DNA of 64,000 nt, taken from assembly GCF_905147365.1 (NCBI RefSeq), contig NC_056420.1, forward strand, positions 9,992,001-10,056,000, read 5' to 3'. Shown piece after piece: positions 25,001-37,000 of the stretch (positions are counted from its first letter, which is position 1; the number at the start of each line of letters is the position of its first letter). Both the position numbers and the translations under genes were made by a program. The notes under the pieces are model-generated. The model saw only the letters and a program-made list of their open reading frames with translations, made no database searches and was not told the origin of the DNA. This DNA is from Aricia agestis. Taxonomy: Eukaryota > Arthropoda > Insecta > Lepidoptera > Lycaenidae.

Positions 25001-28000
25001 GAACTGCTTGAGCGGCCCGTGTATTGCGGATATGAATTTAGTATGGAAGCTGCAGAACTACCGTAGGACAACCTGGCTTGTATCAACTATCAAGTTCATC
25101 GGGCCGTCCTTGTCGAGGTCGGCCATGGCGGCGTCGTCCATCATCTGGTAATTTGGCGATCTTCGCCCAGCGGTCGGGACGCCCACAGTGTATCTACACA
25201 AATCTTCAAACTATAAATTAATTAATTGACAAATATGAAATTTTTCATATAAATTATTCAGAACAGTCAAGTCAGCTTTCAAACAATAAAAAACTTGGCC
25301 CACTCGCTTAAATGCTACGACGTCAGGGCTTAAAAAGTTGAACATACATACAGACAAACTGACAGACACGTCAAACTTATAAACTCCATTATTGATTATT
25401 GCATATTTTATCACATTAAAAGTTTCTACTACTTAAAACGCTATCAGACATCTGCCGACATAAATATCGTAACCTCAATAGTAAGATACTGATCTTAATG
25501 TTGTGTAGTTATTGGTGCGTTCAGTTGCAACGCATATCAGTTTTTGTATGATAATTTATGGTGTATTAACTTTTGCCCGCGGCTTCGCTCGTGCGGAAAT
25601 CACTCTAACTTGTACTTGTTACCGACTTCCAAAAAGGAGGAGGTTATACGTTCGGCTGTATGTATCTTTTTTTTTTTTTTGTATGTTCAACGATAACTCA
25701 GCCGTTTGAGATCCGATTTTCAAAATTCTTTTTGTGTTGTATAGGGTTTAACTCGAATTTGGTACCATGTTCAAAAAAGTGGTGATCTGATGATGGAATC
25801 CTGGAGAAATCGAGGGGACTCCTTGAAATTTGTATGGAAACGTATAGTGATTTAAATTTTTTCTGAAGCATTCGAGGTTAATGCTACCAAAAAGTAAGAT
25901 TTCGCACCAGGTTATACCCTGGATTCGAAGGTACCCAACAGAACTTTTGAATCCTTATAGATACAGGTTCGGGGATTTCGGCGTTGTTTAAACAACTGAA
26001 AGCATAAGCCAACACATCAATTTATTTAATCATCATCATCAAAATCATAATTATGCCATGGGTCATCACATTATGACCCAATAATTGATGCTTTTCGTGA
26101 TATTTTGCATCAAAGCAAATGTTTTTGATGATTATTTCGCTGTTTGTGGACCGATTTTCAAAATTCTTGTGTTGTTGTATAGGGTATAATCTTGATTTTG
26201 TATAATAATTACGAAAGTGGTGAGCTGATGATGGGATCTATGAGCAATCCAGGGAAATCCTTGAAATTTATCAAAAGACTCATAGTTTTTTTTTTTTTTA
26301 TGAAATAAGGGGGCAAACGAGCAAACGGGTCACCTGATGGAAAGCAACTTCCGTCGCCCTTGGACACTCGCAGCATCAGCAGAGCTGCAGGTGCGTTGCC
26401 GGCCTTTTAATGGGGGAATAGGGTAATAGGGGAGGGTAGGGATGGGAAGGGAAGGGAATAGGGGAGAGTAGAGAAGGGAATAGGGTAGGGGATTGGGCCT
26501 CCGGTAAACTCACTCACTCGGCGAAACACAGGGCAAGCGCTGTTTCACGCCGGTTTCCTGTGAGAACGTGGTATTTCTCCGGTCGAGCCGGCCCATTCGT
26601 GCCGAAGCATGGCTCTCCCACGTATAAAATTGTAAAAAACTTCGAAGTCGGTACCAGTCCCAAAAGCTTCAGATATTCTGACATTGACTGAACTCACGAT
26701 AAAATTAGCTGGTACCGACTTCAAATAATGAAGACTGTAGTATGTACAGAAATAGTTGAGATGTAGACGAATTCTGAAAAAGGCACTATTATAGAGCAAT
26801 AGTTATTTAATACTTTTTAGTTCATATTATTATTGTTTTTACCTTGGAAGTCGGTTTCAATTTTTTGTTAAAAATAATAGTTTTAATGAGAATTATCAAC
26901 ATATTATTTTTATGGCGCGTTTTCTGCGCGCACGAAAACACGCGAGCTGAAACCGCGCGCGTAGAAAACGCGCACGTCCGAACGCGCCCTCACTGTTCTA
27001 CTTTGCTGTTTTCGTAAATATGTAATAACCTTGTTTTCAAAAAAGATTTCTGCTAATTGTTCTAAAGTTGCAATACGTTTTACATAGTAACAAATACCTG
27101 ACAGAACAAGCTTATTTCGGAGTTGAAAGAAAGACATGTGATAAACATCAAGATTGTTTATATTTACATCATTAATATCTAGCTACTCATAGTATTTCAT
27201 GCAGCCGTTAGAAACCTATAAAATAGGTTTCTAACGGCTGAGAAGGAGGAGGCTTCTCAATTTGACCGTACAAATGCAGTTTTTAACATATAAGGTTTGT
27301 TTCAGAACCGGTGAGCAAGGAATGATCTTCAGGGAGCTAGTGGAAGACCTGGATCCATCCATTGACCCCAACACGGTGTTCTCGTGGTTCCACCCCAACT
27401 GCACCAAGAGCGAAGCGGTGGATATGCTGGTCAAGGCTGGACCGGGGAGCTTCTTGGTCAGGTCAGTCAATCAACCAATCATTGATTTATCCAAGAAATA
27501 GTTTACAATGATGTATTCGGGCGTGGAAGTGTTTTAGGTTTAGATTTAGATTTTGGTTGAAACGGCATTTGTAAAGTGACTAAGTGTGTACGCATTACAA
27601 AATTACACTCTTACTTTGTTGGGTGGTATAAGCCTATATGATCAATGAGGCCGATTTTTAGGATGAGCGTGTGGGTTTAACTTTGAAGTTGTCGGTTCAA
27701 TTCCCTTATTGTAAAAAGTTATAAGTTTGGTTAGGAGATTGGACAGTGCAAGATCACCTGATTGTCTGACAAAAATGAAGACGTCGGATGTGCTAAAATG
27801 TTTTGGCAAAGGTGTACATGAATGAAATTGCACATTCAGATGTCATTCCACTCCGCCCACCGTATGACATATATTTCTATTTATATGCTAGATGTCTCTG
27901 ATTGCTTGGTAGCAGTCAGTCCTACAATATCTTATGAAGTAACACTCATTTTTTGTAAATATGAATTCTTTGTTCAGTTTATTTAAAAACAGGTAAGTTT

Positions 28001-31000
28001 TGTCATTATATTTTGTTTTCTATGTTTATTATTGTTTGTGTAATGTGTTATATAACATTGTTTCATAGTTTTCTGTCATATGATGTTACGTTTTAATTTT
28101 TTTTAAGGAAGATAGTTAAGGGATCTGGTTGGTAAAGCCTTTAAAATTGACAGTTAGAAAGAGAAATGCGATGTTTGACGACATATTACAGGTACTGCAT
28201 ACAAAGTCCATTTTCGGTTAATGCGAAATCAGAGCTTTTCCAGGGTTCCGTACCCGAAGGGTAAAAACGGCACCCTATTACTAATATTTCGTTATCTGTC
28301 TGTCCGTCTTTCTGTCAGCAGTCTGTATCTCAAAAACCGCTATAGCTAGACTTCTGAAATTTTCACAGATATATGTATTTCTGTTGCTGCTATAACAACA
28401 AACACTAAAAACAAAATAAAAATAATAATGAAGAGGGGCTTCCATAACAGAAACGTGATTTTTTTCGCCTTTTTTGCTCGATTTCAATAATTGAAATTGG
28501 GAACTCTGGAACAAACTGTCATCAGCAGTCTTTCCGGAGTCCGGACCAATACGATCTGCAAATCTTAAAGGAGAGAGCGTATTCCCTCTTATAAGGCCGG
28601 CAACGCACCTGCAGCTCTTCTTATGCGAGTGTCCATGTGCGACGGTAGTTGCTTTCCATCAGGTGACCCAATTGCTCGTTTGCCCCCTTATTTTATAAAA
28701 AAAAGTCTGAACGCGACTTACCCTAGTGCGGTGGTGTACTATAACGCTTATACCAATTTCATTTATCATTTCAGGCCATCTGATAACTCGCCTGGTGATT
28801 ACTCCCTGTTCTTCCACATCAACAACCAGATCCAAAGGTTCCGGATTGAGAAGAAGGGCGTCAGATACCTCATGGGCGGGCGTACCTTCGAGTGCTTGGA
28901 TGCCGTCATCAACAGATACAGAAAGGAGCAGATTGTAGAAGGACACACTTTGGGACAGCCTGTGAGTTTCTACATGTATTTTTTCCTCGACTACAGCGAA
29001 GAAATATGTGGTTATGATTTTGGCCTGTATGAATGTTACTTGTCAAATCAAGACTAAGCCTTTGCTGAACGTAAATATATGGCCATTCAAAATTAATTTT
29101 GTACACAATTTTATTGCAAGAATCTAAATTTCAAGCGGCCACATAATATTTCAGTATATTCTTAGTGTTTAGATGTTAAACGCACTTATCATATTTTAAA
29201 ATATCAATAAAAATATAGTTCTTAATAAACTGTTATGTTACAGCTGATAGCAGAAGGCCATCAAATAGAACCCCAGCAGAATGCGACGGGAGCGGCTGCT
29301 GAGAAGATATACGCCACTCTCAGGGAATGCCGTGATCAGATCGGCTTGAAGAAGATGAAGGGTATCAAACACCAAGGCTACCTCCACAAGAAGTCAGACA
29401 AGGGTGCCAAGAAGTGGAAAGCGTTGTACTTCGTTCTGCTCCAAGAGGGAACGGATACGCATTTGTACTTCTATGACTCTCCGAAGCGAACCAAGCCGAA
29501 GGGTCTTATTGATCTCTCGTGCGCTTATCTATATCAGGTGAGTTGCTTTTGGAGATTAGATTGAATTGTCCTGAATTATAAAATGTTTTCACATAGTGTT
29601 GTAAAATTGTCTCCTCATAAATGTGCGTATGTGAACTTCACATCTCTAGGTAAAGTTCAGTAACATAATTTTTTACAAACAAAATTTTTACTCACGATAG
29701 AATTTGTTTACGTATAGCGTAGCGTATAGCCTTAAATTTTAGTATTTGTGACTCTTGAGTAATTAGTCTCACTTTACACATTGTAATTTACTTAGTAGTA
29801 TGTGGCGCCTGTTATGTTTGAACTTATTACTCATTCTGTATATCTATTTGTGTAATTGGCTTCTTATTTTCTAGTATAAGTTATTTACTGTTTTTATTGA
29901 TAGCTGTTGGTCTTCCTAACAAAATAAAAAATAAATAAATAATATAGAACGGAACAACAACTCGTTGCGATCGGTTTTAATGTGTGCGTGCGCGGTGCCT
30001 GTGCCCGCTCCGCCCAAATGAACCGTTTCTCTTCCAACTAATTTAACTTTCCCATCACTCTAAATCTCATTTAAATTGGTTTACTCGTTTTAACGTAAAC
30101 AAGATCAACTTTCGCAAACATTTGTAAGGATCATTAACGCTACTCTGTTTTCAGGTGCATGAATCCCTATGGGAGCGGGAGTTCTGTTTTCAACTGGTAG
30201 AGCGCGCTCTACCTTGCCTGTCGACGCATACGTTTCTCGCGGCCGCTTCGTCCTCAGATCTGCGGGATTGGCTGAACGCGCTGCGACCGCTCTGTGTGCC
30301 GCAGCAGGCGAGGCATCATTGCAAGGTTTGTACTACCAGAGAAGTTGATTCTTAGCAAGATGTTCTTACGTAATTGGTCGCGTCATATTAAACCAAGCCA
30401 CATCACGATTAACATTATGTTGACATAACCCGACCTTATTATGCTATCCGCCTATGAATCAATTTTTCGATTTTACACATCAATGTATTATTCTGTTAGT
30501 TGTAATTATCATAACTAAATAATTAAGTTCAAATTAAAACTTCGTACACTTACAATTTTTTTATTCTCACTGATTAGATTCTGTTGTAAAACTGTTAAGA
30601 ATGTTGGTAAATGGATGAAATAATTGCAGATTTACTCAAAGAGATTTAATTTTGAAGACATTGTTCTATAATTTCAAAATGTTTACAACATCATCACACT
30701 TTATTCGTAATATTTTAGATAACTCATTACTCAGTAAGCAGATACACCAAACAATGTTCAGCCCTTTCCATCAAGCTTCTTTTCTAATGTATCTCATAAA
30801 AATAAAACACATAGCTTTAAGCATTGCCTAAAATTTTTTTTATCAGGTGGCGCGCGTAGTATGGCTACGTGCGTTACGCGTACGCTGCGTGACCGCTCAC
30901 CGTCTGCCCGCTCGGCTGGCGCCGCGCCCGCATCTACGTCTCGCGCTCGGCGCCGCCCCCGTCGCCCGCACGCGGCCCCGCCCCTCGCCCGATCCGCACT

Positions 31001-34000
31001 GGGACGACGAGTTCTTCTTCGAGTTAGTATCACTTTATGGAAATAATACTACTAAAGTTTCAAACGATAACTCTGACTTTTCATCATTTTGCATCTCGCT
31101 CTATCTCTATCTTGTCGTTCACAGCTATCATTATGCTACGACGTTTAATCCATAAAATATAAATATATAAAGTTTGTGACAACTGAACACATTCAAGAAG
31201 AAAATAATAGATAGATAGATATCTATAACTCTTTATTGCTCACAAATTGGTACTAATTATTTCGACAAACTTAACAAGTTAATAATATGTTTTATTTTGT
31301 TTCAGTGATGTCCCACCAGATGTAACTTCCTTTACTATCACCGTTCATAATACCGGAAAGAGAGGAAAAGAGTCTGAAGTAAGTATTCATAAGAAGCAAA
31401 AATATACATAGTTATTATTACGTTCGAATCATATTAGGACACCTTTGCAGTTGTTATGCGACAAGGATTTTATATCACTTAAAAGTCACGAGGACTAATA
31501 ATAGCGTTTCTATTGATTGTTAATGTCATATTATTATGCTGTTGCTTTTCAATATAAGTATCATAGTTAGAGCTTGATAGACAAGGACCAATCATTGCAT
31601 AGTATTCGTTATGTCGTATCGTTATAATAATATTTTTATTAATACCATACAAATTGTAGTGAGCAAAATAATGTTTGTGGCTATTATAGGTGGCAGAGCT
31701 GACAATAGAGTTGGCGAATTTAGCGAATGGAGAAGAGGTTGAGGAGTGGTATCCTCTAGCGGGCATGACGCCTATTGGGGAGTGGGGGTCGCTACGGTTG
31801 CGTATAAGGTGCGTACCAGATTCGTTTTATAGGTGTTACCATATTAAGTAGCTTAATAAATATTCGCTACTATAGTGGTAACTAGCTGCAATCAGGTTTA
31901 AAAAAAAATTAAATCTACATCCAAAGACTGTGGTAAACTTGAATATTATATTAAAACATTGTGTGTTCATGTTCGTGTCTTGTTTAAATTAATGGTAATA
32001 AATAAAATAATCCGATCATATTCGCTCGGTTGGAAGATTTCGTTTGATTTACGACATACTAAAGTTAAGTTCTAGTCTAATTACATACTTGTGCCATCAT
32101 TACAGATACATGCAAGAGCTGGTTATGCCGCGCGAGGAGTACAATCCGCTGCGGCAGCTGCTGCTTGAACCCGGCCTGCCCGCTGTCAAGGCGCTGGCTG
32201 ACCTCTGTCGCACAGACAGACAGCCGCTGGCCACATGTAAGTTCTCAATATACAGTACTCCCAAATGAATAATGCGCATGAAAATCTTAGCTAATTGTCG
32301 TAATCACGGAAACACCTGAATCTATGAAACGTAAGAGCCCCTTGCATTTTGCACCTTGCTTTTGCATTTTGCACCTTGTTCGAAAGAAATAGAAGAAAAT
32401 ATCATATTATTATAGTCGGTACTCGGTATTCGCCGGCTGTCGCCGGTCCGTCAATTGTCTCTATTTTTGGCGCATGCGCCACAAAACCTTTTGTTGCGGA
32501 TGTCCAAATCATGTCATGTCATGGCAACGCCACCAACAAGTTGCTGTCTAGTGGTTACGGTCAAGTCGTAAACAGTTGGCGTTGCCATGGCATGATATGA
32601 TTTTGACATGCGCAGTAAAAGGTTTTTTGGCATCGTCTTCCGACGCTCGGGAAATACGATCGTTGCCGAACAATGACGAAAATTTCTATGCGCATTATCA
32701 CTTTGGGAGCACTGTAAGTATATTGATCGGATGTAAATGACAAATGAACCGGCGAACAAGTATGGTGGCACCGTAAATGCGTTACTTTAAAATCTGTCTT
32801 TGTTTTACAACGCTAATAGTTGTATTACAATCTAACGGTATTTACAATTTCAAGGTGACATATAAAGATGGTGCTGTTAATGTGTTACTTTAAAATGGCA
32901 TGTATTTAAATCAATATCTGTATATTCCCTTTCCTCGATCAAAATATTTGAAAGTTTCACCAAAAATACTGACTTGCACACTCATTATGAACCCTAAATA
33001 ATACGAATTCAGCATACTATTTAAAGTTATTTGCAAAACTGTTTTACTGAACGAATAACTATTATTAAAATTGTATATCTAACAATTCCTTAGTTCAACA
33101 AACATACTACAACTTTTTAAAGGAAAACCATCACCTAAATTACTTTTAGGAACATCATTTATTCGAAATAAAACCCAATTTAATCTGTTATGTTCATATA
33201 ATTAAGAACACATAAAAATCATCAAGTGCTAACTTAAAATGGGCTAAACTTTGGCACAGTGAATGGTAACTTAGTTTATAAACAATAATAATAATAACAA
33301 TAATAATAAAATCGGCAAAGAGCGAGTCGGATTCGCGCACAAAGGGTTCCTTACCGATATATTGCAAAATAATTAAGCCTCCAGCTTAGGAATTGCACTC
33401 TAGGGGTTGACAAGCTACTAAAGAAAAGAAAAGGAAAAAACAACGCTACGCGGGGCTCCTATTTCTGGGTGGTTCACAAAAAAATAACCACGATGGCTAA
33501 GGCGGGAGCACAGCGCAGCGTAGCTCCCGCCTTAGCCATCGTGGTTATTTTTCCATTACATATTCCATTACATACATTTTCCATCTAACCTAACCCAGTC
33601 AAGTCGTATTGGGCCAACATTGCTATTAATTATTTAAGAATCATTAATAAATTTATTAACCCATACAATTACAATACAGTAGTAAATTTTGATAATTTTT
33701 CTTAATTTTTATCAAGAAACCCATATTATATAGTTTTGGAATGATAAAATCTTACACCATATCTCATCATAATTACCAAAAATCTTTGTCGCTAACACAG
33801 CAATAGATCAAGATATATCTGCGGTCACTAAAGAGTAAAGAGCGAGCGCAAAGGAGTGAGTGCGGCGTTAGATGAGGAGGCCCTAACATGTTTTTCAGTA
33901 AATCAGAGAAACAAAAAGAAAATAAAGTTAGGCTAAAAATATTTTAGTTGCACGATTTGTCAATTTGTAGACTTGTTTTGATAATATAAATTGATTTTAT

Positions 34001-37000
34001 TGTGATGCACCTTTCGATATCGTTTTTAGAAATTCCGTTGTAAGATTGTCCAATTTAGAGTGCAAGTTAGTATTTTTGATAAATAATTTAAATTTTAGTT
34101 TTACAAATAATATATCCGATGTATGAATCATATTTTTGATGTGAATTCGGTTATAAAGGTCGTCTCGCTTTTGATCAGCATTAGCTTTTCTGGTATGCAT
34201 TCAGTTAACTAGCGGAGTTAAGGTAGTGTGCTGCAAAATTATTCTGTTGTGCATTTAATAATATCCCCTTTAAAATATATCGATATTTTACAATATAAAT
34301 AGTTCGATTATAATTTAACGGTGTTGACAATTTGCCGGTGACCTATTAAAGGTTGGTAAAATAATATAATACCATCTAACGGTATTCACAATTCGTTCAT
34401 CTGTCAACAGCGGTGCTGCACGCATTCTCGGAATGTGGGCGGGGGGCGGAGCTAGCGCGCGAGCTGGCGGCGGGCGAGCTAGCGCGCGAGAGCGACCACC
34501 GCGCGCTATTCCGAGGCGCGTCGCTCGCCACCGCCGTGCTAGATCAGTTCATGCACGCGCTCTGCAAGCCCTTCCTCCAGGTAAGCTGGTTCTCTCATCA
34601 ATCACGTGATCGCAAAATGTGGGCGGTACATGATAGAAAATGTTAATGAGCATGTTCCAAGTTCCAACGGCAGTGTGGGAGCACCATTACCTTAATTTGT
34701 ATAGTAATTTTGACATCTTAAACTGTGACATCCTTAGAAAAAAGCAAAAAGGCAATATATCTTTCTCTTTCACACTTATGTCTTTTTGATTTTAAAAATT
34801 TATAAAATAAGTAGCTGTTCATCTTACTTCCATGTTTTTATTGTTCCATCATTATGACTACAGGCGGCGATAGCTGAAACTGTGCAGAAGCTCATCGACG
34901 CCAAACAATCGGCAGAGCTGAACCCCACCAAAATGGACTCGCCCGACGATGCTTGTAACAACGCCGAGTTTCTTCTCATGATACTGGATCAGGTATAAAG
35001 CATTATATACTACTTTATTATTTGTAGATTATATATTATTTTAAGTCGAAGTTAAGACCAACGAAAAAGTCAACATGAACCTAGGGCTAACATTAACCTA
35101 GATAGGGGCTAGGGCATTAGTGAATATACAGGAAGAATTTTTGAACACTACAAAACTTTTAGCAGCGAATTTTCAACTTTCTAAGTTGAAAAAAAAGTAT
35201 CAGCTGTGTCTTTCAATAGTGAGGAGGCCATAGTAAGGCGTTTTTGTATGGAACAACAATTTTTGTAACAAAGTTGACTGTATACTAAAAGTTGCTTATT
35301 TTCATGAGTTATCCGAACCTATAATAAATACATAAAGTTTGAATATTGTTTAAAAATCATTCTGTGCAATCTCGTCATCTTTTATGCTTCCCTATTTTAG
35401 GAGTTGCCAGCGTCACATATCGAATAAAGTAGCCGCGTCATAACGCATTTAATTTATCGTCAGTTAAGTTCTAAAAGGTTAATTAACGTTACAGATAACG
35501 CTGTCGATATTCACGTCGCCGGAGTCGTGTCCGCGGCCGGTGCGCTACCTATGCGGCTGCCTGCAGCGCGCCGCCGTCGCCAAGTGGCCGAACGAGAGAT
35601 TCGTGCGCACGAGAGTCGTCTCAGGTACGCTAAAATGTCTATAATATACGATTTAAACGTGGGAGAACCATGCTTCGGCACAAATGGGCCGGCTCGACTG
35701 GAGAAATACCTCGGACTCACAGAAAACCGGCGTGAAACAGCGCTTGCGCTTGCGCTGTTTCACGCCGAGTGAGTGAGTTTACCGAAGGCCCAATCCCGTA
35801 CCCTATTCCCTTCCCTACCTTCCCCCTATTCCCTTCCCTCCTCTATTCCCTTCCCATCCCTACCCTCCCTATTACCCACCCTATTACCCTATTCCTTCTT
35901 AAAAGGCCGGCAACGCACCTGCAGCTCTTTTGATGCTGCGAGTGTCCATGGGCGACGGAAGTTGCTTTACATCAGGTGACCCGTTTGCTCGTTGAAGCGA
36001 CCCAAGATGATATTAGTGACAGATTTTTACTGTCGATCTTAGTGAAGTTGCCTAACGTAAATTAATCGCTTGCTTAAAAAATATCGAAATCGCTGGCAAA
36101 GGAAATAAAATCGAAATTATATCATCACTAGAAGGCTACTCCTAATCATCAATATTCAACTGCGTTAATCCCTATTGACAGAAGTTGTAAGAAGTTTATG
36201 CGGGCCCCTAGACAAACAATTTTATTGTGCAATATCACGTATTGCGTAATATTATTGACCGTCTAGGGTTGATATTGAACATCGCGCGCTTTCAATCTAA
36301 TTGTCAAATAAACTAAAATTGAAGCGTGATATTGCACAATAAATTGTATCGTTTAGGGACCGGCTTAGACCCAATTTCACCAACCTATGTTTGTTAAATC
36401 CTAACGAGGCATTACTTAACGGAGCTTAGAAAATTAAACAGACTGTTAAAATACTTATGTCCCACAGTAAAAATTTAACAGCGGATTAGTAAATGCAATG
36501 TTAAGGGAACAACGAGTGAACAACTATCAATTCGTTCAGTCTTGTTATAAGGCGACGAAATTGCAATGTACAAGATTAATACGATATGTTTGCTGCAATG
36601 TGCCACTTTCTTCCATAGTAGTATAATAGTAGATAATGCGACCAAATTAAAATATCACTGATCGCATACATTTGTTACGCTATAATAGTTCTTCTTAATT
36701 TAACAGGTTAATAATTATTATCTGTCAAAGCTGAAAACATGAATCATAATACAAACTTTTATTTACATATTTCGGTTTGGTAATTTTGATACAAGTTAGT
36801 ATATTTGCAATGTCAAGGAAAATCCGAAGGCTGAATTTTTGACAAAGTGAAAATAAATAATTATTCCTAACTATGAAAATAATTAATAATAAGGACGTAG
36901 CGGAAACATGGCGGAAAGACTCAAAAGTCAAAACAGATTCTTTTATTGATATTGCATATTATTGTCTTTGAGAGTTGTTATTTTGACTCATATAACAGCC

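Larger units (their letters stand above)
24760..27305. other. vap intron 5: repeats only
   Basis: No coding potential beyond shadows. 24795-25200 contains a CACTGCTGGGCAAACAT segment and a CCGACCGCTC-rich stretch with partial inverse symmetry, both looking repeat-derived. 25561-26880 holds a dispersed repeat with ACCGACTTCCAAAAAGGAGG and TGGTGATCTGATGATGG motifs, interrupted by a SINE. Confidence 0.5.

Noticed and set aside
32349..32771. ORFs on both strands of about 80 codons
   Set aside because: They lie inside the TA-flanked MITE and mirror each other.
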